A DNA stretch of 5,630 bases, taken from positions 1 to 5,630 of the forward strand of contig CAYWYJ010000174.1 in NCBI GenBank assembly GCA_964462635.1. Reading direction: 5' to 3'. A program made the position numbers and the translations under genes. This DNA comes from JBFMAI01 sp964462635 (GTDB lineage Bacteria > Planctomycetota > Phycisphaerae > UBA1845 > Fen-1342). Within the stretch, counting starts at the first letter, position 1; each line of letters starts with the position of its first letter. Positions 1 to 5,610 of this stretch are shown piece by piece. The notes under the pieces are model-generated. The model saw nothing but the letters and a program-made list of their open reading frames with translations, searched no databases and was not told the origin of the DNA.

Positions 1-54
1 GATCGCGAAGGCGGCCCCCACCGGGTTGCTCAGCAGCGCCTTCAGAACGTCCAT
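1..54 (-). CDS. N-terminus of an unidentified leftward gene (partial)
   Basis: Reading leftward from an ATG at 54-52, eighteen open codons run to the window edge and give MDVLKALLSNPVGAAFAI. The start is supported by a GAGG/GAGGTG Shine-Dalgarno-like sequence (complement of about 60-65) some 6 bases upstream. The visible peptide is short and hydrophobic, so it could begin a membrane-anchored or small helical protein, but no family can be named from 18 residues. It is divergent from the proline-rich secreted protein gene at 400, so promoters for both would lie in the gap between them. The body of the gene is outside the window. The call rests only on the start codon, the ribosome binding site and the open frame. 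Confidence 0.5.
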   Translation of the reverse strand, partial: MDVLKALLSNPVGAAFAI

Positions 55-399
55 GACGCACCTCACGCCGGCCACCCGTCCACCGGGGCCGCGCGCTGGT
101 GGCGGAGTTTACGGGGCAAGCCGTCGCCGGGCCAGCCGAGCGGCGGCACCCGGCGGCGCCGGTCCCGCGGCGGTCCTTGAGCCTCCCCGGCAAGACTTGC
201 GCGGCACGCAGGATCACCCAAGATGGTCGTCGGAGTGCGGCGGAACGCAGCCTGCTCGGCCCCACCCGGCGGGCGGCCCGGCGCAGCGTTCTTATGAGAC
301 GGTTAAAAATCCGCCCTGGGGGCTTCTCCGAATCGCGCAGGTATTCGATGAGTTAGATAGACGAGTTGGTTCTCCGCAACCTCGGCTGAGAAGCCTGCC
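55..399. other. Non-coding gap between divergent genes
   Basis: This 345-base stretch separates the leftward partial gene from the rightward secreted-protein gene. Most of it is very GC-rich, with a small hairpin CCGGC-GGC-GCCGG at 150-162. Base composition falls at about 290-365, where TTAAAAAT (303-310) and TAGATA (354-359) occur. This is the likeliest promoter area for the gene at 400, but neither has a recognisable -35 at proper spacing. For the leftward gene, TAAACT (complement of 106-111) is a poor -10 candidate. Short open frames here look like chance openings in GC-rich DNA, and I see no RNA gene. Confidence 0.5.
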
Positions 400-1488
400 A
401 TGAGGCCCGTCTGCTTCATCCTGTGCTTCACGATCGGCGTCTGCCTGATGGTCTTCAGCGGCTACCTGCCCCAGTCGGCCAGCGCCAGGGGCCGTTCCGG
501 TCTCGTGACCGCGCACGGCGCCGCGCGGACTGACTCGGACGGCTTCACCCGCTCGCTGACTCGTCGGGCGGCGACGGACCGGAACCCCGGCGACGGGCCG
601 GTCGAGGAAGACACGCCGCCACCCGATCCCGAGCCGGAGCTTGTGCCGCCTCCTACCACGGTTGAGCACGCAAGCAAGCCCCCGGAGCAGCCCGCCAGAG
701 CAGCGATCTCTGAGCTGCCACCAAGTCCGCCGCCGGCCCCACCCTCGAACGAACCGCCCCCGCCGGAGTCGCCGGCACCGCCGCCACCGGCCGACGAGCA
801 CCCAACCGTCGAACCCGCCGCCCCCGCGGCGCGCAACGACACTTGGCCGTTGCTGGCGGATGCCGGACCCGATCGGGTTGTGTGGATCGGTTGGGACGAA
901 CTGGCGCTGGACGGCAGCGCCAGTACGGGCCAGGGCATAACTTACGAATGGAAGCAGACTTCCGGCCCGGTCACGCTGGCCATCGCCAATCCCCTGGCCC
1001 CGGTCACCCTCGCCACCGGACTGCTGAATGTTGAACGAATGGATTGGCGCGGGGCCACCTATGAGTTCCAGTTGACCGTGACCGACCTCGCCGGCGAACG
1101 GGAGGTCGATAGCGTCCGTTACACCGTGAAGTCGGCGCCCGCTGTGACGGTCAAGCCCACGGCCGAGCGGCGCTTCGAGATTCGCGACGGGTACCCCCTG
1201 GCCCACTTCATCGCCTGGAACACCACGCTCGACGGCGACGAGTCCGTCTTTGAAATCACGTCTGACAAAGAGCTTACGTTCACCAAGGTGAGCGGAAGTC
1301 CCTATACGCTCACCGGCGGAAAGACCGGCAGCCGATTCGTCTACCAGGTGGTCGTCTTTGCCAACGGCGACGCCACGACCTCCTGGGTCGAGCTGCTCGT
1401 GGACACCGAAGAGAAGGTGCCGGGGATCGTCCAGCTCGGCGTGAACTGGACCGCAGTGGCCGCGCCGCCGATGGCGGCGGAAAGGTAA
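400..1488 (+). CDS. Secreted proline-rich protein with a PKD/REJ-like domain
   Basis: The product has 362 residues and was not recognised as a named protein. Residues 1-29 look like a Sec signal peptide: a hydrophobic stretch at about 5-22, then SASA before R30 as a plausible signal peptidase I site. Residues 72-143 form a low-complexity linker with about 30 prolines, including runs at 73-75, 83-85, 110-112, 119-122 and 127-130. Residues 152-247 resemble an Ig-like PKD/REJ domain: ADAGPDRVV, then LDGSAST, YEWKQTSGP and a late strand YEFQLTVTD. Residues 248-345 are beta-rich and may be a second, degenerate Ig-like domain. The likely role is an exported or cell-surface protein with adhesion-type folds held off by a flexible linker. 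The start is supported by GAGAAG at 388-393, 6 bases before the ATG. A 45-residue membrane protein gene starts 7 bases after the stop, so the two are probably co-transcribed. Confidence 0.8.
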   Translation: MRPVCFILCFTIGVCLMVFSGYLPQSASARGRSGLVTAHGAARTDSDGFTRSLTRRAATDRNPGDGPVEEDTPPPDPEPELVPPPTTVEHASKPPEQPARAAISELPPSPPPAPPSNEPPPPESPAPPPPADEHPTVEPAAPAARNDTWPLLADAGPDRVVWIGWDELALDGSASTGQGITYEWKQTSGPVTLAIANPLAPVTLATGLLNVERMDWRGATYEFQLTVTDLAGEREVDSVRYTVKSAPAVTVKPTAERRFEIRDGYPLAHFIAWNTTLDGDESVFEITSDKELTFTKVSGSPYTLTGGKTGSRFVYQVVVFANGDATTSWVELLVDTEEKVPGIVQLGVNWTAVAAPPMAAER

Positions 1489-1495
1489 TCAGACC

Positions 1496-1633
1496 GTGAG
1501 CACGGTGATCTGGTTCATTGGCTTCGGACTGATGATGACGAGCTTCGTGTTTCTGTTCGGCAAGTCGGATGACGCCGACCGACCGCGCATCAGCGTCGAA
1601 CCGTGGTGGCCGGACCCCGACTCCAAGCGTTGA
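1496..1633 (+). CDS. Small single-pass membrane protein (45 aa, GTG start)
   Basis: An open frame of 45 codons starts with GTG at 1496 and ends with TGA at 1631-1633. Residues 3-22 form one continuous hydrophobic segment (VIWFIGFGLMMTSFVFLFG), followed by K23 and a polar, charged tail with DDADRPR and a WWPDPDSKR end. With the positive charges after the helix, an N-out arrangement with the tail in the cytoplasm is possible but not certain. GGAAAGG at 1479-1485, overlapping the stop of the preceding gene, can serve as ribosome binding site with about 10 bases spacing. The gene begins 7 bases after the secreted proline-rich protein gene, which suggests co-transcription and perhaps translational coupling. 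No family is recognised. A transmembrane segment that fills the frame so neatly argues against chance, but this remains a prediction. Confidence 0.55.
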   Translation: MSTVIWFIGFGLMMTSFVFLFGKSDDADRPRISVEPWWPDPDSKR

Positions 1634-1667
1634 TCGGCCCGCCCCGCTCCGTCCGCCCCCGTCGCGT

Positions 1668-2240
1668 TCAGTCCTTCGACTCCCTCTTGTGCTTCTCGTT
1701 GCCCTTGTCGTTGTCCTCGTCCTCGATGCCCTTCTGTTTCCGCAGCCATTTGGCCAGGCCCTTGACGGAGGTTTCGGCCAGTTCCCTGCCGCCGCCCTCG
1801 CGGAACGCCTTGCTTTCGCACTTGATGATCGCGTCGGCCACGAGGCGTTCACCGTGCCGCATACGTACGCGCGTGAGCATCTGCGCCTGACTCATGATGC
1901 CCTTGCTCTGGAAAAACAGCACCTCGCTGTCGAGCACCAGGCGCGGCTCGCCGCTGGGATACGCCCCCAGCAAGTCCCGCGTCAGGGTCCGCGCGTACTG
2001 ATCGTAGGTGACGATGACCTCGCGCGGGCACAACCGGTCGCTGAGCGTGGTGGTCGCGGGGGCGAACTCGACGGCGACGTACAGTTCGAGGTCGACGTCG
2101 GCGGGCTCGCTGTTCAGCACGACCTCCGCCTTGGCCCCGCGCAGCTCGTAGAACGCCTGCTTGACCACCGTGGTGCAGCCGGTCCACGCGGGCAAACCGC
2201 TGATCCAGACCCCCACGACGAGCAGCACGGAACGGTTCAT
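1668..2240 (-). CDS. Putative lipoprotein of unknown function (190 aa)
   Basis: The N-terminus (MNRSVLLVVGVWISGLPAWTGC) reads as a lipoprotein signal: a basic residue, a hydrophobic core, and Cys22 preceded by W-T-G. Tryptophan at -3 is not canonical for a lipobox, so anchoring is likely but not certain. After Cys22 comes TTVVKQAFYELRGAKAEVVL, then a mixed alpha/beta region without a motif I can name. The last 25 residues (166-190) are strongly charged (Lys, Glu, Asp, Asn, Arg) and look disordered. GGAG lies 8 bases before the ATG, a good ribosome binding site. The gene sits 30 bases downstream of yebC on the same strand, probably in one transcript, and converges on the small membrane protein gene with 34 bases between stops. 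The likely place is the cell envelope; the function is unknown. Confidence 0.8.
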   Translation of the reverse strand: MNRSVLLVVGVWISGLPAWTGCTTVVKQAFYELRGAKAEVVLNSEPADVDLELYVAVEFAPATTTLSDRLCPREVIVTYDQYARTLTRDLLGAYPSGEPRLVLDSEVLFFQSKGIMSQAQMLTRVRMRHGERLVADAIIKCESKAFREGGGRELAETSVKGLAKWLRKQKGIEDEDNDKGNEKHKRESKD

Positions 2241-2270
2241 CTTCTGATCTCCAGCCCGGGCGCTATCGCA

Positions 2271-3023
2271 TTACCCCCCGGACAACCGGGTCATGTCCGC
2301 CTCGGACACCTCGAAATTGCTGTGGACAGCCTGGACGTCGTCATGGTCCTCCAGGCCCTCGATGAGCTTGAGCATCCGCTCGGCCTCCGCGCCCGCCAGA
2401 TTGACCTGGCTCGAAGCCACCATCGACACTTCGGCACTCTCGGGCTTGATGCCGGCGGCCTCGAGCGCCTGACGGACCGCGCCGAACGCCGCCGGGTCGC
2501 ACGTCAGCTCGAACGCATCGCCGAGCGACTGCACGTCGTCCGCGCCGCTGTCGAGCGCGATCGCCGTCAGCGTGTCCTCGTCGGTCCGGCTCGCGGCGAC
2601 CACGAACACGCCGCGCTTCGTGAACATCCAGGCCACGCAGTTCGCCGAGCCCACGTTGCCCCCGTGCATCTCGAAGATGCGCTTGATCTCCGGCGCGGTC
2701 CGGTTGCGGTTGTCGGTAAGCACGCGGCACATGACCGCCGCGCCGCCGGGCCCGTAGCCCTCGAAGACGAGCTCCTCCAGGGCGGCCCCGCCGATCTCGC
2801 CCGTGCCCTTCTTGATGGCCCGCTCGATGGTGTCCTTGGGCATGTTGGCGTCGCGGGCGGCGTCGATGGCGTAGCGCAGCGCCAGGTTGCTGTCGGGATC
2901 GCCGCCGCCCTGCCGCGCGGCCACGATGATGCCCCGCGACAGCCGGCTCCACACGCGCCCGCGCCGCGCATCGGTGACCGACTTCGCCCGCTTGATTCGT
3001 GCCCAGTGTGAATGCCCAGCCAT
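2271..3023 (-). CDS. yebC: YebC/PmpR (TACO1) family regulator / translation factor
   Basis: The 250-residue product has the usual family length and opens with the diagnostic MAGHSHW. This fixes the start at 3023 although the frame stays open 20 codons further upstream. Visible conserved blocks are DARRGRVWSRLSRGIIVAARQGGGDP (19-43), NMPKDTIERAIKKG (60-73), the EGYGPGG loop (88-94), TDNRNRTAPEIKRIF (103-117), GGNVGSANCVAWMF (121-134) and the LEDHDDVQAVHSNFE end (224-238). Family members were first described as DNA-binding transcriptional regulators. More recent work on human TACO1 and bacterial YebC describes ribosome-associated factors that help synthesis through proline runs. Which role applies here cannot be read from sequence. 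The ribosome binding site is weak (AGTACGGA just before the ATG). The gene lies between trmB upstream and a lipoprotein gene 30 bases downstream. Its 208-base leader has many dyads, so it may have its own promoter and control. Confidence 0.95.
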   Translation of the reverse strand: MAGHSHWARIKRAKSVTDARRGRVWSRLSRGIIVAARQGGGDPDSNLALRYAIDAARDANMPKDTIERAIKKGTGEIGGAALEELVFEGYGPGGAAVMCRVLTDNRNRTAPEIKRIFEMHGGNVGSANCVAWMFTKRGVFVVAASRTDEDTLTAIALDSGADDVQSLGDAFELTCDPAAFGAVRQALEAAGIKPESAEVSMVASSQVNLAGAEAERMLKLIEGLEDHDDVQAVHSNFEVSEADMTRLSGG

Positions 3024-3025
3024 GG

Positions 3026-3047
3026 TCCGTACTCGCTGCTCCGTACT
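3026..3047 (-). promoter_or_regulatory. yebC: Direct repeat at the yebC ribosome binding site
   Basis: AGTACGGA occurs twice on the leftward strand (complements of 3026-3033 and 3040-3047), 14 bases apart, and the second occurrence ends 2 bases before the yebC ATG. It covers the place where a ribosome binding site should be, and GGA may be the weak Shine-Dalgarno. An operator-like or translational control role is possible, but this is inference. Confidence 0.25.
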
Positions 3048-3112
3048 ACAAACGATCGAATTCCTCGCGGCGCGACAGGACACACCGGCGGCCCACGGCC
3101 GGTACGGAGCCC

Positions 3113-3141
3113 GGTCGCCACAGGCGACTCGCTGTGGCGAG
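3113..3141. repeat. Interspersed palindromic repeat, copy A (yebC leader)
   Basis: A 29-base unit lies between trmB and yebC. TCGCCACAG (3115-3123) pairs with CTGTGGCGA (3132-3140) around the 8-base loop GCGACTCG. The same 29 bases recur without a mismatch at 5490-5518 in the same orientation. The unit would lie within a leftward transcript running from trmB or from a promoter upstream of yebC. It resembles REP-type intergenic repeats in size and symmetry, but I do not recognise a named family. Confidence 0.85.
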
Positions 3142-3154
3142 CCGCTACGTTTGG

Positions 3155-3166
3155 CTGCGGCCGCAG
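3155..3166. repeat. Perfect 12-base palindrome in the yebC leader
   Basis: CTGCGGCCGCAG is perfectly self-complementary with no loop. It lies 14 bases from copy A of the interspersed repeat, between trmB and yebC. It could be a protein-binding site or simply a product of high GC. Confidence 0.4.
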
Positions 3167-3194
3167 GCGGCGCCGTGGACTCGATGTCGCGCCC

Positions 3195-3200
3195 ATTGTA
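3195..3200 (-). promoter_or_regulatory. yebC: Candidate -10 element for yebC
   Basis: The complement of 3195-3200 reads TACAAT, five of six matches to the sigma-70 -10 consensus, in an otherwise GC-rich gap just after trmB. The best -35 at 17-base spacing is only TTCTCC. If used, the leader would be about 165 bases and would include the 12-base palindrome and repeat copy A. Confidence 0.3.
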
Positions 3201-3231
3201 CGAGCGGCGGCGGGAGCGGAGAAGTCGCCGC

Positions 3232-3834
3232 CTACCGCCGCTTCACCGCCACCTGGTGCATTCGTCGTCCCTCCCGGCGGTACTTGATCTCGTAGTTGGT
3301 CGCCACCCGGGCGGCCTCGACGCCGAACTCGGGGTCGTCGAACGGCACCTCGACCAGCTCCGGGTGCCCGAGGAGCAGCCCGCGGATGATCTCGAAATAC
3401 TCCGCGTGGTCGGTCTGCACCGCCAGGTGCCCGCCGTGAACCAGCCCGCGCACCGCCGCCTCGACGAACGTCGGCTGAAACAGACGCCGCTTGTGGTGGC
3501 GGCGTTTCGGCCACGGGTCGGGGTGATAGACGTGCAGGGCGGTCACCGACTCCGGCGGACAGATCGTGCGGATGAAGTGCCCCCCGTCCCAGCGCAGAAT
3601 CCGCACGTTCGGCACTTTCCAGCGCTCGATCCGGTCCACCGCATAGCGGTAGAACTCGTTGGCCCACTCGATCCCCAGGAAGTTGCGGTCCGGACGCGCC
3701 CGCGCCCGACGCAGCAGAAACGCGGCCTTGCCCGTCCCGATCTCGACCTCCACCGGCCGCGCGTTGCCGAACACGCCCGCCCACGTGAAAGACTCCAGCT
3801 CGCTCGGCGCCACGGCCACGGGTAGGCAGGTCAT
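3232..3834 (-). CDS. trmB: tRNA (guanine-N7-)-methyltransferase TrmB
   Basis: The enzyme transfers a methyl group from S-adenosylmethionine to N7 of G46 in the variable loop of tRNA, in the cytoplasm. The 200-residue product is slightly short for the family (about 200-240) but complete. Motifs in order are EIGTGKAAFLL (31-41, the SAM-binding loop; the usual third glycine is Ala37), FLGIEW (52-57, acidic residue for the ribose of SAM), WDGGHF (82-87), the family signature HPDPWPKRRHHKRRL (104-118) with its catalytic-region Asp106, QTDHAEY (140-146), and the TNYEIKYRREGR end (179-190) that contacts tRNA. The start chosen is the ATG at 3834. No strong ribosome binding site precedes it, and a possible -10 (GATAAT) lies only 9 bases upstream, so a leaderless message is conceivable. 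The gene is divergent from the PilZ gene and upstream of yebC on the same strand. Confidence 0.95.
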   Translation of the reverse strand: MTCLPVAVAPSELESFTWAGVFGNARPVEVEIGTGKAAFLLRRARARPDRNFLGIEWANEFYRYAVDRIERWKVPNVRILRWDGGHFIRTICPPESVTALHVYHPDPWPKRRHHKRRLFQPTFVEAAVRGLVHGGHLAVQTDHAEYFEIIRGLLLGHPELVEVPFDDPEFGVEAARVATNYEIKYRREGRRMHQVAVKRR

Positions 3835-3965
3835 AGTCGCCCAATTATCGGATCTCGGGGACGGGTCCGTTCCTCTTGAAGATCACACGCCCCCGTGCCG
3901 ATGCCATTCCTGCCGGAGCACGCCAATCGCCGCTCCCGGTCGGCCCTTCTAAAGGAAGACGTGCC

Positions 3966-4424
3966 GTGCCACAAGCCGCCCCCACGCACTCCGAACGTCG
4001 CCGCGACCCCCGCGTCCCGAAGGCCTTCGCCCTGTGGCTGTGCCCGCTGCCCGGCGCCCGCCGCCTCAGCGCGTGGATGCTCGACATGTCGGCGGGCGGG
4101 GCGGCCCTGCTGACCGACGCGCGCGAGGCCCCCCCGGTCGGACAACGCGTCGAACTCAGCGAAATGGTCACGCCCGACCGCATCGTCCGTGAAGGCGCGA
4201 CCCCGCTGCCCCGCTATGCCCGCGTCATCCGCCACGACGATAGCGACGGCGCGGTCCGGCGTATCGCCGTCCGCTTCGAGGCGGACGAGCCGGCGATCGA
4301 GCGGGCCAACGAGCGTCACACGATGGTGGCCGCCTGTCCGCGGCCGCCGCTGGCCCAGCCCGTTCCCCCGCCACGGCCACTCGACCCCGCCCTGCTGCCG
4401 TCCATTCCCGCCGACTGGGCCTGA
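3966..4424 (+). CDS. PilZ-domain protein, probable c-di-GMP receptor
   Basis: The product is a single small domain of 152 residues. Near the N-terminus ERRRDPRVP (10-18) supplies the RxxxR c-di-GMP motif (R12, R16). LDMSAGGAAL (39-48) supplies the D/NxSxxG motif (D40, S42, G45). Strands such as RYARVIRHD (83-91) and IAVRFEADEP (100-109) complete a PilZ-like barrel. The last 28 residues are proline-rich (PRPPLAQPVPPPRP) and probably unstructured. Both nucleotide-binding motifs are intact, so binding is likely; the output partner is unknown. I chose the GTG at 3966 because AAAGGAAG (3951-3958) is a strong ribosome binding site 9 bases before it and the protein then begins just ahead of the domain. 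An in-frame ATG at 3876 would add 30 low-complexity residues. The gene is divergent from trmB, with cysK 108 bases downstream. Confidence 0.85.
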   Translation: MPQAAPTHSERRRDPRVPKAFALWLCPLPGARRLSAWMLDMSAGGAALLTDAREAPPVGQRVELSEMVTPDRIVREGATPLPRYARVIRHDDSDGAVRRIAVRFEADEPAIERANERHTMVAACPRPPLAQPVPPPRPLDPALLPSIPADWA

Positions 4425-4456
4425 CCGGCGGCGTCGTCCCGGCCCCGCCCCGCCGG
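4425..4456 (+). terminator. Possible hairpin terminator after the PilZ gene
   Basis: CCGGCGG at 4425-4431, directly after the stop codon, pairs with CCGCCGG at 4450-4456 across an 18-base loop. A short T-rich patch (TGTTTT, 4467-4472) follows about 10 bases later, further than in a classical intrinsic terminator. Such GC dyads also arise by chance in DNA of this composition. Confidence 0.25.
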
Positions 4457-4459
4457 CGC

Positions 4460-4499
4460 TATACTCTGTTTTGACAACCACTCCCGGGCCGAGCACGAT
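4460..4499 (+). promoter_or_regulatory. Candidate promoter elements upstream of cysK
   Basis: Two alternatives lie in the 108-base gap before cysK. TATACT at 4460-4465 is a good -10 but has no recognisable -35 about 17 bases upstream. TTGACA at 4471-4476 is a perfect -35 consensus, with only the weak CACGAT (4494-4499) at 17-base spacing, which would give a leader of about 27 bases. The local fall in GC supports a promoter here, but which element is used is not decided. No riboswitch-like structure is apparent. Confidence 0.35.
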
Positions 4500-4532
4500 G
4501 CCCCGCGGGCCGCAGGGCGTTGGGAGCATGTG

Positions 4533-5474
4533 ATGAGTCTCCTGCACGATGACATACTGCAAACCGTCGGCCGGACGCCGCTGGTCCGCATCAACCGCCT
4601 GGTCCGCGGCCCCGCGACCGTCTACGCCAAGCTGGAGTTTTTCAACCCGCTCAAGAGCGTCAAGGACCGCATCGGCGTCGCCATGATCGACGACGGCCTG
4701 CGTCGCGGTCGCATCCAGGCCGACACGACGATCATCGAGCCCACGTCGGGCAACACCGGGATCGCGCTGGCGTTCGTCTGCGCCGCCAAGGGCCTCCGCC
4801 TGGTCCTGACCATGCCCGAGAGCATGAGCCTCGAACGCCGCAAGGTGCTGCGCCAACTGGGTGCCGAGGTCGTGCTCACCGACGCGGCCCAGGGCATGCG
4901 CGGCGCCGTGGCCAAGGCGGAGGAGCTGCTCGCCGCCACCCCCCACGCCTTCATGCCGCAGCAATTCCACAACCCCGCCAACCCCGAAATCCACCGCCGC
5001 ACCACCGCCGAGGAAATCTGGAACGACACCGCCGGCCGGGCCGATGTCCTCGTCGCGGGTGTCGGCACCGGGGGCACGCTGACCGGCGTCGGCGAGGTCA
5101 TCAAATCGCGCAAGCCGGGCTTTCGCTGCATCGCGGTCGAGCCGGCGGCGTCGCCGGTCATCGCCCAGGCGCGGGCCGGCCGGCCGCTGCAACCCGGGCC
5201 GCACAAGATTCAGGGCATCGGGGCCGGGTTCATCCCCGACAACCTGAACCTCGACATCGTGGACGACACCGTCGCGGTCAGCAACGAGGACGCGTTCGAT
5301 TGGGCCCGCCGGGCCGCCCGACTCGAAGGCATCCTGTGCGGCATCAGCTCCGGGGCGGCCCTGTACGCGGCGGACCAGGTGGCCCGGCGACCCGAAAGCG
5401 CCGGCAAGCTGATCGTCGTCATCCTCGCGTCCGCCGGCGAACGCTACCTCTCGACGGCGCTCTTCGAGCCCTGA
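4533..5474 (+). CDS. cysK: Cysteine synthase A (O-acetylserine sulfhydrylase)
   Basis: This PLP enzyme of fold type II makes L-cysteine from O-acetyl-L-serine and sulfide, the last step of cysteine synthesis, in the cytoplasm. The 313-residue product has the normal length. Visible motifs are GRTPLVRI (13-20), KLEFFNPLKSVKDRIG (33-48) with Lys44 as the Schiff-base lysine, EPTSGNTGIALA (69-80, substrate loop), GVGTGGTLTGVG (176-187, phosphate-binding loop), HKIQGIGAGFIP (224-235), and GISSGAA (270-276) with a serine expected at the PLP ring nitrogen. Oddities are Lys41 just before SVKDR, where small residues are usual, and LASAGERYLST near the end. The ATG at 4533 is preferred because GGGAG (4522-4526) lies 6 bases upstream; a GTG at 4530 is in frame but too close. 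Cystathionine beta-synthase-type relatives are less likely given length and motifs. A palindromic repeat begins 16 bases after the stop. Confidence 0.95.
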   Translation: MSLLHDDILQTVGRTPLVRINRLVRGPATVYAKLEFFNPLKSVKDRIGVAMIDDGLRRGRIQADTTIIEPTSGNTGIALAFVCAAKGLRLVLTMPESMSLERRKVLRQLGAEVVLTDAAQGMRGAVAKAEELLAATPHAFMPQQFHNPANPEIHRRTTAEEIWNDTAGRADVLVAGVGTGGTLTGVGEVIKSRKPGFRCIAVEPAASPVIAQARAGRPLQPGPHKIQGIGAGFIPDNLNLDIVDDTVAVSNEDAFDWARRAARLEGILCGISSGAALYAADQVARRPESAGKLIVVILASAGERYLSTALFEP

Positions 5475-5489
5475 CTCCCCGCCCTTCCA

Positions 5490-5518
5490 GGTCGCCACAG
5501 GCGACTCGCTGTGGCGAG
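5490..5518. repeat. Interspersed palindromic repeat, copy B (3' of cysK)
   Basis: This copy is identical over 29 bases to that at 3113-3141, with stem arms at 5492-5500 and 5509-5517. It starts 16 bases after the cysK stop, so it would form a hairpin in the cysK 3' untranslated region. It might slow exonucleases or aid termination, though no T tract follows. Sequence just upstream (from 5474) is also shared with the third copy at the window end. Confidence 0.85.
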
Positions 5519-5543
5519 GAGGGGTTGGGTGTGGGTCAGAGAG

Positions 5544-5574
5544 TTCACCACCGAGGCACAGAGACACAGAGAGA
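5544..5574. repeat. CACAGAGA-type interspersed intergenic element
   Basis: The stretch starts TTCACCACCGAGG and continues into two perfect copies of CACAGAGA (5557-5564 and 5565-5572) followed by GAGA. Its low GC and purine bias differ sharply from the surrounding DNA. From memory, closely similar strings (CACAGAGACACAGAG next to TTCACCAC) recur between genes in many unrelated bacterial genomes, including planctomycetes, and are often mistaken for coding sequence on the opposite strand. The function is unknown to me. Confidence 0.6.
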
Positions 5575-5610
5575 GAAGAACCGGGGGCTGTCCGTCAACT
5601 CCCCTCCCTC

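Noticed and set aside
292..1206. Leftward open frame opposite the secreted proline-rich protein gene
   Set aside because: Its Gly/Arg-rich translation is the complement of the proline-rich linker and it has no domain; the rightward frame has a signal peptide and a PKD-like domain.
1634..1667. Bidirectional terminator between the convergent genes
   Set aside because: The 34 bases between the two stop codons are C-rich and show no convincing stem or T tract.
1569..3011. Long rightward open frame across the lipoprotein and yebC genes
   Set aside because: It is antisense to a clear YebC and a plausible lipoprotein gene with good start sites, and its translation is low-complexity Arg, His, Leu and Ala as expected for a shadow frame.
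3024..3083. YebC start 20 codons upstream (ATG at 3083)
   Set aside because: The family starts at MAGHS(H/K)W almost without exception, and the extra residues (MSCRAARNS...) match nothing in it.
3876..3965. Upstream ATG start for the PilZ gene
   Set aside because: It would add 30 Pro/Arg/Ala-rich residues, and the GTG at 3966 has a much better placed AAAGGAAG ribosome binding site.
4425..4532. SAM riboswitch or T-box upstream of cysK
   Set aside because: The gap is only 108 bases, and neither the conserved T-box sequence nor a multi-helix SAM-type layout can be seen.
3831..5567. Very long leftward open frame opposite cysK and the PilZ gene
   Set aside because: It is a GC-rich antisense opening. 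Its translation has no recognisable domain, it lies fully across two well-supported genes, and its first residues merely translate the intergenic repeats.
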